Assembly (NCBI GenBank): GCA_023417935.1
Contig: JAEZDY010000029.1
Span: forward strand, 62,001 to 126,000
Reading direction: 5' to 3'
From: Bacteroidota bacterium
GTDB taxonomy: Bacteria; Bacteroidota; Bacteroidia; Bacteroidales; Lentimicrobiaceae
DNA: 64,000 nucleotides
This document shows, in pieces, positions 53,679 through 62,299 of the stretch. The number at the start of each line of letters is the position of its first letter. Positions within the stretch are counted from its first letter, which is position 1. A model generated the notes under the pieces. It was given only the letters and a program-made list of their open reading frames with translations, searched no databases and was not told the origin of the DNA. The position numbers were made by a program, and so were the translations under genes.

Positions 53679-55007
53679 TTATAATTTTATAAATTCAACT
53701 CTTCGGTTTTGAGCTTTTCCCTCAGAAGAATTATTATTGCCAATTGGTTTGGATTCGCCGTATCCATCAGTCTCAATTCTATCATCTGCAACAGAAAACT
53801 CACTGGTAAGCATATATTTAACAGATTTAGCTCTTCTCTTTGAAAGGTCAAGGTTACTTGCATTATCTCCATCACCATCGGTATGACCCTCAATTTTGAT
53901 TCTTATTGATGGATTCTCAGCTAGTACTTTTGCTATATCATTAATAGCACCACGAGATTCGGGCTTTATCTTATCAGAGTTTACATCAAAGTAGATTCCG
54001 TAGCTGATAAGCTTCCCTTCAGTAAGGAGTTTGCTACGGGTATCAGGCGATGCAGATGTAAAACGAACATTGCTGATAAGCGGTGTTCCCTGACTACTCC
54101 ACAACGAAAATCGCAATCGGTTATAGTTTGTTGGAGTATACATAACTGTTGGCAGATCAATGACTTTAGAACCTTTGTGATATATGCGCATTCTTGCTTT
54201 CTGAACCCAGATGATAACATGACTGAGTCCATTTGTTTCAACTGGCACCAGTGATGTTTCACCATCAAACATTCTGTCTTTTTCGTTGTGGTAACCTCTA
54301 ACCTGCCAGTTTTGGTCACTAATGGTTACATGCGTTCCTGAGATACCGGGATAGAGAGCATCATCAAGAAAATCGTTACTACTGTTATAAAGTGTAAGAT
54401 AGAAATCAAAGTGTCCGTCCTCTTCTCCGGGCTGAGCAATAAGGTCAAACTCAAAGATAAAGTTTTCCGGTAGATTCAGATCTTTCATGAGGTTGTACAC
54501 CTGGTCCTGAGCATTCATATGCAGCCAATGACCTGATGCCAGATTAACTGTTTTAACTTCACCACTGCCAGTTGTAGTCCATAAGGCGGGGAAGTCTCCA
54601 ATGGCATCTTGTGAAAAGTCTTCAAAAAAGAGCACTTTATCTCCGGGAACGAAATCATATTGTGATTTAGTTTCTAGTTTTGGTTTGCTTTGCGATGGTC
54701 TATTCCCAATCTCTTCTGATTCATCATCAGCAGTAGAATTATTTTCACGGTTTATCCCATTTTCGGCTTCACCATCTTGGTCATCATCCTTTTGCTGCTC
54801 TCTTGATTCCTCGTCAAATGCTTCATCAATGCTTCCTTCAGCCTTTTCAATAACCTTTTGCTGAACTTTGTTTCTGATAGCATTACCTATAACTCCTTGA
54901 GCCATTGCCGATTCAAAGCTAATAGCCGGAATCACAATTAAAGTTATCAGTAAAGCAAATGTGGCATGTACACTATTGCACATGGCAGATTTTAATAAAT
55001 GTTTCAT
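53679..55007 (-). CDS. OmpA family protein
   Basis: 442 residues. An N-terminal signal (ending about AMAQG) leads to an acidic, glutamate-rich low-complexity region (about residues 60-110), then a beta-sandwich domain (about 120-315, YDFVPGDKVLFFEDF ... LWSSQGTPLISNVRF), then an OmpA domain (about 330-442) with FDVNSDKIKPES, GHTDGDGDNASNLDLSKRRA and RVEFIKL. It should attach to peptidoglycan via the OmpA domain; the middle domain resembles a lectin/glucanase fold and may bind a glycan. A CATCTTTG box just upstream resembles the -7 box of the ferritin-like gene. Confidence 0.8.
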   Translation of the reverse strand: MKHLLKSAMCNSVHATFALLITLIVIPAISFESAMAQGVIGNAIRNKVQQKVIEKAEGSIDEAFDEESREQQKDDDQDGEAENGINRENNSTADDESEEIGNRPSQSKPKLETKSQYDFVPGDKVLFFEDFSQDAIGDFPALWTTTGSGEVKTVNLASGHWLHMNAQDQVYNLMKDLNLPENFIFEFDLIAQPGEEDGHFDFYLTLYNSSNDFLDDALYPGISGTHVTISDQNWQVRGYHNEKDRMFDGETSLVPVETNGLSHVIIWVQKARMRIYHKGSKVIDLPTVMYTPTNYNRLRFSLWSSQGTPLISNVRFTSASPDTRSKLLTEGKLISYGIYFDVNSDKIKPESRGAINDIAKVLAENPSIRIKIEGHTDGDGDNASNLDLSKRRAKSVKYMLTSEFSVADDRIETDGYGESKPIGNNNSSEGKAQNRRVEFIKL

Positions 55008-55072
55008 AACGTTTATGTGGTTAAATGTTGCTACACAATCTCAAAGATGAAGTTCGCATGTAACTCTTTAGC

Positions 55073-57850
55073 CTACGAACTAATTCTATTGCAAATATGC
55101 TGAAAATTACAAAATTTACAATGCTTTATATCGCTTTGTTCAAAATTTATGGAAGTATCAAAGATATTTTCAAACAAAGCTGTAAGATGTGCTTCAAATT
55201 CATTATCATTTATGGTTGATTCAAGTGGCATGAATCCTTTAGATAATGATTTGAATGCAATAATGCCAGGTTTCAGGTTATGCCCTGATGCGATTGGGTT
55301 TTCAGAGATAAGATATTTATAGAGTGATAGTTGCAACTGCTTGTCTTTGCCTTTATTTGCATCAAATAACTCTTCGGCTGAACTGGCCTTGAGGTTTTTA
55401 TCTTCAACTTTGCCACTTTTGTAGTCAATTACCCTCATATACCCATCTTGAATATCAAGACGATCGATCATGCCATAAATTTTAACTTCAAGAGGTTGGT
55501 TATCAGTTGTTTTTAATAACAGATTTCTACTTAACTGGTACTCAACACCCACTATTACAGGTGCATTATTATGCTTGATTGCATTAAGTTCATCGTTAAG
55601 GAATCGTTTGAGCCAAACTTCTGCAACTTTTACAAAGAGAAGATTCTTCCCAGAATCAATTCTATGTTCAGGGAAATATTGGCTAGTTTTTTTGGCTATC
55701 AGTTCTGGTATTTGATTTATTGCATACTCCAGAACCTCCTTTTTCATTGTTGTACCAACATAACCTTCATACAAACCCTGCAATATAGCATGAAGTATTG
55801 TACCCATTGTTTGAGCCGAAATCTCTTCCTCAACTTCTTCTGTCTCCTGAAGTTTAAGTACGTATGAAAAATAGAACGACAGTGAACAATTAATGTATTT
55901 TTTGAGCGAACTAAAAGAAAACCCCTTTTCTGCTTTGTCATAAAGGGCTTTCATAACTTCAGGTCCTTTAGGAATACTAATCGGGGTAGGAATACCCGAG
56001 TTAGAGGCTTCCAGGAGGTTTAACTTTTTTACCGACATCCCACTGCGAGGAAGTTCCCATTCAAGTTGGCTGAGATATCTGCTTTTTTCTCCGCCTCCCA
56101 AAACATCGCCATCTTCATTGTATACCAACCACACATTTTTGCATCGCTGAATTAGTCGGTAGAAATGATAGGCAAATACAGCCTGACGCTCGCTATGTGT
56201 TGGTAATCCGGATTGTAACCTAATATCAAAAGGAATAAATGATCTATTGCTTTTTGCAGATGGGAGTATATCTTCATTTAATGAGAGTAATATCACATTC
56301 TCAAAATCAAGGACCCGGGTTTCAAGCATACCCATTACCTGGATTCCTTGAAGTGGCTCCCCATAAAATGGAACTTTTGCTGTGGCTGCAATCTCACGGA
56401 AGAAACTATAAAGAGTGTTAAGCGATTCAATTTGAATATTTTGCTCTGTTAGGCATTGGTTTAGACTTGAAATTTTCTCATAAAGGAAGTATAAAACTTC
56501 AGTATCAGTATCAGCATTCGCTTTGCTGGCAAATGTCAGCCTTAAAAGTTCAAGAACCCTACCAATGGTTTCAAGGAGAGAGTTGGTGCTCGTAGATGAG
56601 GAGAATACCAAATCCAGGGCATCAGATTTCGTTTCCTTTACAAAGGAATAAATTTCATTGAGTGAGATGTACGAGTAATTGTTTTTCTTAATGTCTCTTA
56701 TTAATCTGTCAGTTAAGGTTTTATCAATAAGACTGTGCAGATAGCTGTTCTGAAGGACTGAGGTTACGTCTTTATGGTAAAATGATGCATTACCAGATCC
56801 GTTCTTTGAGGCATTAATGTGAAGCTTAAATAAACTATCAACCAGTGAATACAAGGGGGCTTGAACCAAAGGGAAACCCATTGTTACATTGAATTTACTT
56901 AATTCGGCAGGTAGGGCATTAAGTAGCGGCAACAAGAGAGATTCATCAGCCAGAACAACGGCTGTATTATGATGTTTTTCAGGTGGTATACTTTGTAGTA
57001 TTTTCCCTGCTATGCGAGCCTGACCTGTTATTCCAGGTATTCCACAGCTATAAATATTTCGTTCAGGATTCGTGAATTCTCCCGAAACTTGCCTGAATTC
57101 TCCCAGATCACTATCTGCCATATATTTACGTAAGAATAGACCGGCTTCCATAGCAGGATTATCCAAATAATATGAGTCGCTGTCGAAGATTATCTCTGCT
57201 TTTTCCTTTTTTACCAAATGCTTGATAATGGTGAGCTGAGCAGGAGTGAGGGCATTGAAACCCGCGAAGAGAACTTTAGTCCAAGGTAACTTATCCAGAT
57301 AATGTTCCGGATTTTCAGCAATACGTCGTGTTGCAAGTCCTTGATAAGCGCTGTTATTTATAAGAAGTATATCCTTTAACTTGTGATAGTGATCAGCCAG
57401 TGATTCATAAAAGGTGATATAGTTTAATTCAAACTCAGTAGGTTTTTCACCCGGTTTCCATAAATCTATTTCTTTGGCATCGCGTATATAGTGGAAAAGC
57501 TGAGTAGCATTAACCATATACTGATCAACTTCTTCAAAATCACGTAATATCTGACTACCCCAACTCAGAAAACTATCGAACGAAACAGCATCAGGGTTGA
57601 AACTGCAATGTGCTTTGTAAAGCATTGCCAGCAGTGTCACACTATCAGGTTCTATAAGGCGGCTTGTGCTAAAAACAAAATCTTCAATTGATATTATCCG
57701 AGGCACCCATCTTGGGTTTCCGTTAGTGGGTATCAATTTGCGCTTAAGAAAGAGACCTGCACGTCTATTAGGGAAGACAATGCAAAGCTCGTTTTCAGGA
57801 ATCTTTTGCTCATTGATCAGCTCTGCTATATTGTCGATAAATGCTTTCAT
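55073..57850 (-). CDS. AddB-like/PD-(D/E)XK nuclease family protein
   Basis: 925 residues. The N-terminal ~650 residues look like an inactivated superfamily I helicase (IVFPNRRAGLFLKRKL near residue 24, then VLFAGFNALTPAQ). The C-terminal ~270 residues are a PD-(D/E)XK nuclease (MRVIDYKSGKVEDKN) flanked by a probable Fe-S site: a Cys in KKYINCSLSF plus Cys911, Cys914 and Cys920 in HCKFCNFQHIC. This is the AddB arrangement, used with AddA to process double-strand breaks. The AddA partner is not in this window. The Walker motifs are not evident in the N-terminal part, as expected for AddB. Confidence 0.85.
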   Translation of the reverse strand: MKAFIDNIAELINEQKIPENELCIVFPNRRAGLFLKRKLIPTNGNPRWVPRIISIEDFVFSTSRLIEPDSVTLLAMLYKAHCSFNPDAVSFDSFLSWGSQILRDFEEVDQYMVNATQLFHYIRDAKEIDLWKPGEKPTEFELNYITFYESLADHYHKLKDILLINNSAYQGLATRRIAENPEHYLDKLPWTKVLFAGFNALTPAQLTIIKHLVKKEKAEIIFDSDSYYLDNPAMEAGLFLRKYMADSDLGEFRQVSGEFTNPERNIYSCGIPGITGQARIAGKILQSIPPEKHHNTAVVLADESLLLPLLNALPAELSKFNVTMGFPLVQAPLYSLVDSLFKLHINASKNGSGNASFYHKDVTSVLQNSYLHSLIDKTLTDRLIRDIKKNNYSYISLNEIYSFVKETKSDALDLVFSSSTSTNSLLETIGRVLELLRLTFASKANADTDTEVLYFLYEKISSLNQCLTEQNIQIESLNTLYSFFREIAATAKVPFYGEPLQGIQVMGMLETRVLDFENVILLSLNEDILPSAKSNRSFIPFDIRLQSGLPTHSERQAVFAYHFYRLIQRCKNVWLVYNEDGDVLGGGEKSRYLSQLEWELPRSGMSVKKLNLLEASNSGIPTPISIPKGPEVMKALYDKAEKGFSFSSLKKYINCSLSFYFSYVLKLQETEEVEEEISAQTMGTILHAILQGLYEGYVGTTMKKEVLEYAINQIPELIAKKTSQYFPEHRIDSGKNLLFVKVAEVWLKRFLNDELNAIKHNNAPVIVGVEYQLSRNLLLKTTDNQPLEVKIYGMIDRLDIQDGYMRVIDYKSGKVEDKNLKASSAEELFDANKGKDKQLQLSLYKYLISENPIASGHNLKPGIIAFKSLSKGFMPLESTINDNEFEAHLTALFENIFDTSINFEQSDIKHCKFCNFQHICNRISS

Positions 57851-57913
57851 TTGTCAGCGTTCCGGTTAGGTTATAATAGTGAACAAAGGGCTCATCAATA
57901 ATAAAAATACAAG

Positions 57914-58645
57914 TTACAACAATATTTCGGAGGCAATTCGTCCGGCTTCAGCTAAACTATCAGGTTTCCCTGCATCAGCAAAGAGAGAGCTTTCATCCAC
58001 AAAGCCAACAATCCTGTGGACTTTTGCTATTTCAAGATATGCATCAATTATGGAGAACACCTCAGCATGAGGGAGCATATTAAATATTTCTGGACTAATA
58101 ACATGAATACCGCTAAAGGCAAAGGCTATGGGAGGTTTCTCGGTAATCCTGACAATTTTACTTAAACCTTTTGCTTTGTTTTGCCACTCAGTAAGTTGCA
58201 TTAACTCATCAAACATCAAATAGCGTGATGTTTCCCGTCGACGCACTACAAGAGTAGCAAGGCCTCCTGTTTGTAAATGATATTCATAGAGGCTCGACAA
58301 GTCAATGTTGCTAATGATATCAGCATTATAGACAATAAAAGGCTTATCATCATTAAAAAAGTGTTCAACTTTTCTAATTGCACCACCTGTATCAAGTAAT
58401 CTATCGGTTTCATCTGATATGGTTACATTACTCCCGAAATTATTATGCTCCTGGAGGTAATCAATAACCATACGTCCACAATGATGAATGTTAATGATGA
58501 GGTCATTGAATCCGTACTTTTGAAGTTTCTTAATGGCAAATTCAAGCAGGGTATACTGACCTGCACGAAGCAGAACTTTTGGTGTATGATCAGTAAGAGG
58601 CTTTAATCGGGTACCCAGACCCGCGGCCAGTATCATAGCTTTCAT
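57914..58645 (-). CDS. Nucleotidyltransferase, MurU/MobA-like
   Basis: 243 residues. It begins MKAMILAAGLGTRLKPLTDH, the sugar-nucleotidyltransferase pyrophosphorylase motif, followed by PKVLLRAGQYTLLEFAIKKL and LLDTGGAIRKVEHFF, with YNADII and the C-terminal VDESSLFADAGKPDSL. This pattern is that of MurU-type N-acetylmuramate-1-phosphate uridylyltransferases rather than GlmU, which is longer. With the AmgK-like kinase upstream it could activate a recycled amino sugar to a UDP-sugar. Assignment to MurU is by analogy. Confidence 0.8.
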   Translation of the reverse strand: MKAMILAAGLGTRLKPLTDHTPKVLLRAGQYTLLEFAIKKLQKYGFNDLIINIHHCGRMVIDYLQEHNNFGSNVTISDETDRLLDTGGAIRKVEHFFNDDKPFIVYNADIISNIDLSSLYEYHLQTGGLATLVVRRRETSRYLMFDELMQLTEWQNKAKGLSKIVRITEKPPIAFAFSGIHVISPEIFNMLPHAEVFSIIDAYLEIAKVHRIVGFVDESSLFADAGKPDSLAEAGRIASEILL

Positions 58646-59023
58646 TTATTCGGGAAGACCTTTTAGTTTGTAATTCTTATAGTAATTCCTGAAGATCACT
58701 TTTTGAAGCTCACGATATATTAGCAATTCAGTTATAACCTCCGATCTTGTTAGTTCGGGGTGATTTTCCCATGCTTCAACTATTTTCTTTTCATCAATAT
58801 CCACCTGATAAAGTAAAGCGCTTAGCTTTTGTAAGTTGCCTGTAAGCAGGGATTCAATATGAGCTCCAACAAATCTTACCAGATCGTTGTATACCATTGA
58901 GAAATTCAATGGGAAGTCAATATCGAGACCAAACATCCCAAAGTCTTTTTTTATTTGCTGAACAGTTTGCCTGATGACCATTTCCTCAGCTTTGAAAGGT
59001 TCTATGTCGAATGGTACTTTCAA
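58646..59023 (-). CDS. Hypothetical protein in the salvage operon (125 aa)
   Basis: A helical soluble protein directly next to the nucleotidyltransferase (no gap; the stop and next start are adjacent). Sequence VPFDIEPFKAEEMVIRQTV and a charged C-terminus (REVITELLIYRELQKVIFRNYYKNYKL-like) show no motif I recognise. Constant position between the nucleotidyltransferase and kinase genes suggests an accessory role in the same pathway. Confidence 0.6.
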   Translation of the reverse strand: MKVPFDIEPFKAEEMVIRQTVQQIKKDFGMFGLDIDFPLNFSMVYNDLVRFVGAHIESLLTGNLQKLSALLYQVDIDEKKIVEAWENHPELTRSEVITELLIYRELQKVIFRNYYKNYKLKGLPE

Positions 59024-59113
59024 TGGTTCTAATGCTTAATTAATAGTGAATTGTATTTAAATGCGGAGTTTGTTCTTTTTATGTAATGGCTTTATCACTT
59101 TAGTTCATTGGCC

Positions 59114-59251
59114 TTACTCCTTAATAATAGGTTTTGGCTTGCAAACTTGCTTTTCCTTTTTAACAAGGGCGCCACATTTCTTGCATGCGTATTTAGGATC
59201 CTCAGCATCCTTTTCACCTTTCTTTCCTTTTTCGCACATTGTTTTTGACAT
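59114..59251 (-). CDS. Small zinc-ribbon-like protein (45 aa)
   Basis: A 45-codon gene starting 3 bases after the stop of the kinase-RapZ gene. The product is basic with two cysteine pairs: MSKTMCEKGKKG at the start and YACKKCGALVKKEKQVC in the middle. The CxxC pair plus a downstream Cys resembles a minimal zinc ribbon or rubredoxin-like knuckle. It is too short to be found by length-filtered gene prediction. It is supported by the coupling distance and the cysteine pattern. Confidence 0.65.
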   Translation of the reverse strand: MSKTMCEKGKKGEKDAEDPKYACKKCGALVKKEKQVCKPKPIIKE

Positions 59252-59254
59252 AGC

Positions 59255-60709
59255 TTACCAGTTTAGTTTTTCATGATGCTCAGGCATAATGTTAAGGCCG
59301 AATTTCTCTTTGAGATGTACTGTAAGTTTTTCAGCACAATATACAGAACGATGCCTGCCTCCGGTACAACCAAAACTTACCATTAGGTTTTTAAAGCCTC
59401 GTTCTGTGTAGTTTTTCACGGCAGCATCTACCAAACCATATACGCCTTCGAGAAAGTTTGTTACCTCAGGGAATGCCTTAAGATATGTAATTACCGGTTC
59501 ATCCAGCCCTGATTGTGATTGGTATTGTTCGAGTCTTCCGGGATTAGGCAATGCGCGGCAATCGAACACAAAGCCACCCCCATTGCCTGATGAATCTTCA
59601 GGAATTCCTTTTTTAAACGAGAAGCTTGACACTCTTACAATAAGATTGGATTTCACGGGTTGCTTTAACTCATCTTCTGTAATTCGTTGCTGCAACAATT
59701 TCTTCAGTTCAGGTAAGTGCAATGTGAAGGTTGGTTGTGAAAACAGATATTTAAGATTCTTCATTGCATATGGAATACTCTGCAGAAAATGTTCCTTTTT
59801 CTGGTAATAACCCCTAAAACCATAAGCTCCCAAAGCCTGTAGAATGCGCATTAGTACAAATCCGTCAAAGTACTTCAGGAATGCATTTCTGTTGAAGTCA
59901 CCGTTAGTTATATGTTTACCGGCATCAATACCACCCCGAGTTTTAAATAATGATTCAAGGTTAATCAAGTACGTTTCTAGTAGTTCATTTCTGAAGTTGG
60001 GAGGAAGATTAGCTTTTGCATCATAAAGAAGAGAAGCAACATCATATTGCAGAGGTCCCAGGCGTCCGCCCTGATAATCAATAAAGTAAGGTTTATCTGC
60101 ATTGATCATAATATTTCGTGACTGAAAATCGCGAAACATAAAAAACGAACTATCCGCTTCAAGCAGAAACTTTACTAGTGTTTCAAAGTCATCTTCTAAT
60201 GCCTGTTCATCAAAAGGAATCCCTGATAACCGGGCAAAGTAATATTTGAAGTAATTCAGGTCCCACATCATGCTTTGTCGGTCGAAGCTTTTGCGGGGAT
60301 AACAATATGACAAGTCAAGGTTTTGAGTTCCTTTTAATTGGAATGCAGGTAGTTGTTTTATTACATCAGAATAGTACCAGACCACATCATCATTCAGTCC
60401 GTTAGCAGAAAGTATTGAAAACAATGAATCATCACCAAGGTCACTTTGCAAGTAAGCGCGTTTGTCATCGCTTACAAACAGCACTTCAGGTACCGGAAGG
60501 TTGTTTGATTTAAATTGGTGGCTGAAATAAATGAATGCTTCGTTCTCTTTAATAGTTTCATTATAAGTGCCAATGATAGTTCCTATTGAACTAAACAATC
60601 GAAAGTATTGCCTGTCAGACCCAGAAGCTGCAAGTGCTGTTATTTTGTCCGGTAAGTTGCCGGTATAAGATTTATAGAGTTCGGTGATGGTAGTTTCAGG
60701 AGAAGTCAT
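59255..60709 (-). CDS. Fusion of an AmgK-like sugar kinase with a RapZ C-terminal domain
   Basis: 484 residues. Residues ~1-340 are an aminoglycoside-phosphotransferase-type kinase: NLPVPEVLFVSDDKRAYLQSDL, then FMFRDFQSRNIMIN with the catalytic RDFxxxN motif and YFIDYQGGRLG with the metal-binding Asp. Residues ~350-484 are the RapZ C-terminal domain: FSFKKGIPEDSSGNGGGFVF, DCRALPNPGRL, and VSFGCTGGRHRSVYCAEKL, which in RapZ binds GlcN6P. The Walker A part of RapZ is missing. The kinase half resembles AmgK, which phosphorylates N-acetylmuramic acid and GlcNAc at C1. A TAAATTTG box lies at 60735-60728 on the minus strand. Confidence 0.82.
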   Translation of the reverse strand: MTSPETTITELYKSYTGNLPDKITALAASGSDRQYFRLFSSIGTIIGTYNETIKENEAFIYFSHQFKSNNLPVPEVLFVSDDKRAYLQSDLGDDSLFSILSANGLNDDVVWYYSDVIKQLPAFQLKGTQNLDLSYCYPRKSFDRQSMMWDLNYFKYYFARLSGIPFDEQALEDDFETLVKFLLEADSSFFMFRDFQSRNIMINADKPYFIDYQGGRLGPLQYDVASLLYDAKANLPPNFRNELLETYLINLESLFKTRGGIDAGKHITNGDFNRNAFLKYFDGFVLMRILQALGAYGFRGYYQKKEHFLQSIPYAMKNLKYLFSQPTFTLHLPELKKLLQQRITEDELKQPVKSNLIVRVSSFSFKKGIPEDSSGNGGGFVFDCRALPNPGRLEQYQSQSGLDEPVITYLKAFPEVTNFLEGVYGLVDAAVKNYTERGFKNLMVSFGCTGGRHRSVYCAEKLTVHLKEKFGLNIMPEHHEKLNW

Positions 60710-60783
60710 TATATTTATGCTTTAATGCAAATTTAGGTAAAAGCTTTAAGCTGGCGTTGAGCCGCGACAGGTATTAATCAGTT

Positions 60784-60813
60784 TTTGCATTAATCATTTT
60801 AGCAACATCTTTG
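60784..60813 (+). promoter_or_regulatory. Promoter of the ferritin-like gene
   Basis: TTTG at 60784-60787, 18 bases, then CATCTTTG at 60806-60813. The first base of the -7 box differs from the consensus, but spacing is good and the ATG at 60851 is 38 bases downstream. Confidence 0.55.
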
Positions 60814-60850
60814 TTAATGCACCAAAGTCAACTTTAAAACAAAAAATTAC

Positions 60851-61345
60851 ATGGAAACAAAGGCTATTGAAATTCTTAAAACCGCGATTCTGCTTGAACG
60901 TCGTGGTGCCGCATTCTACACAACAGTAGCTGAACAGACCAGCAGTCCTGAAGTTAAAAAAATCTTTAACATGATGGCTGATGAGGAAAAAACGCACATT
61001 AAATTCCTTTCTGAGCAGTACCTTAATTACACAAAGGGAAAAACATTTGAAAAGTTTGCACCTGTGTTTCCAAATGGAGTTACTGACCTTGTTTTGACTG
61101 AAGAAATTAAGAAGTCAATATCAGCCGCCAGCTTTGAAGCAGCTGCAATATCCGCGGCCATTGACATGGAAACCAAGGCTATTCAGGTATATTCAAACCG
61201 GGCAAAAGAAGCCACTGATGAAAACGAAAAGGCTTTATACCAGTGGTTGACCGAATGGGAGCAGGGGCATCATAAAATACTGCATGAGTTAAATGAATCA
61301 CTGAAAGAGGAAATATGGTTTGATAACCATTTCTGGCCTTTCTAA
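60851..61345 (+). CDS. Ferritin-like (rubrerythrin-type) di-iron protein
   Basis: 164 residues forming one four-helix bundle. The di-iron ligands are visible: ILLERRGAAFYTTVAEQ, then MMADEEKTHIKFLSEQ (ExxH), then AIDMETKAIQVYSNRA, then LTEWEQGHHKILHEL (ExxH). There is no rubredoxin domain, so it is not classical rubrerythrin. It may store iron or reduce peroxide. Its stop overlaps the stop of the convergent membrane protein gene by 2 bases (61343-61344). Confidence 0.85.
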   Translation: METKAIEILKTAILLERRGAAFYTTVAEQTSSPEVKKIFNMMADEEKTHIKFLSEQYLNYTKGKTFEKFAPVFPNGVTDLVLTEEIKKSISAASFEAAAISAAIDMETKAIQVYSNRAKEATDENEKALYQWLTEWEQGHHKILHELNESLKEEIWFDNHFWPF

Positions 61346-62187
61346 ACCGGCTTATTAAGGTTAAGGGCAGTTACAGCCATTGTAGCGATCAAGGCACCGC
61401 CGATTGCACCATTAGTGTCATTCATCTGCCAGCCACCTACTATAAGAACAAACAGCATCATGAACTCCCACCAACGGGGGTTTATAACTCTTCTTTGTGA
61501 ACGGTGGTTGCTGAATACTGGCAATATCTGTTCAGTTAACAGCAGTTCACGGTCTGACCGGTAGTCGGCATCTTTTTCTGTCCAACCTTGTGTGAGAATG
61601 CTAGGTATTCCATATTTGAAAATATAAAGGGGTCCGGAGTCAATGCTCTGAAGCAAATGGCCATATTCATGGCGGATTAAGACTCTCTCAGGTATAGATC
61701 TTTCGTCAATAGGATGGATATTAATAACCGGGGATTTTTGGAGGTCAATCATGATAAAAGAGCCCAGGGCAATACCACCTCCATTGAGGAAATAGCCCTG
61801 GCATACCAACGCCAGCTTATAGGTGTCAACTGCAAAAATTAACCAAACACTGTTCAGCAGATGCATGCCAAAATTTCCCATAAATGTTTGCGGTTGCTCC
61901 CAGAATAATCGACTTAATATAGTTTTGATACCATTAGGGAACGCCTTGTGCTTTTCAAAAATGAAGTTCCCGTATACTATCATGTAAGCAAATTTTAGAG
62001 TATTCCAGTTTTTAAACAGTATTCCTCTCATGATCCCAGAAAGGAAAGAAATAGCTGTCGGAATAAAAAATAGCCAAAGCAACATCACTACAAAAGGTTG
62101 CGAAATAAACCATAATGCAGAGATTATAATGATTGAGAGTGCAAGGGTTAGTAATACCTGAAGTTCTTTACCATATAATTTTATCAT
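61342..62187 (-). CDS. Multi-pass membrane protein with HEYGH zinc-peptidase-like motif
   Basis: 281 residues with about five hydrophobic segments (around 9-30, 33-52, 60-70, 105-125, 240-275). The segment ERVLIRHEYGHLLQSIDSG (around residue 174) contains HExxH, the zinc-binding signature of metallopeptidases, in a hydrophilic loop, followed by YGIPSILTQGW and the acidic ADYRSDREL that could supply the third ligand. The family is not one I recognise. It could be a membrane metalloprotease or an inactive relative. Short direct repeats (TTATCATAGTTTT, ACTTGATTATTA) lie upstream at 62181-62284. Confidence 0.6.
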   Translation of the reverse strand: MIKLYGKELQVLLTLALSIIIISALWFISQPFVVMLLWLFFIPTAISFLSGIMRGILFKNWNTLKFAYMIVYGNFIFEKHKAFPNGIKTILSRLFWEQPQTFMGNFGMHLLNSVWLIFAVDTYKLALVCQGYFLNGGGIALGSFIMIDLQKSPVINIHPIDERSIPERVLIRHEYGHLLQSIDSGPLYIFKYGIPSILTQGWTEKDADYRSDRELLLTEQILPVFSNHRSQRRVINPRWWEFMMLFVLIVGGWQMNDTNGAIGGALIATMAVTALNLNKPV

Positions 62188-62299
62188 AGTTTTACCTGCC
62201 TTTTACTTGATTATTACCTAAGTTCAACCTACGTTCAACTTGATTATTAGCAACCATTTAGCTTACTATTATCATAGTTTTCCCAACGTTGAATGTATA

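Noticed and set aside
59061..59276. 71-residue hydrophobic plus-strand frame
   Set aside because: It is antisense to the 45-residue cysteine protein, whose position and cysteine pattern are more convincing.
62181..62284. Short direct repeats near the start of the HEYGH gene
   Set aside because: They are AT-rich and 12-14 bases long, likely a chance or small slippage duplication; no mobile element features.
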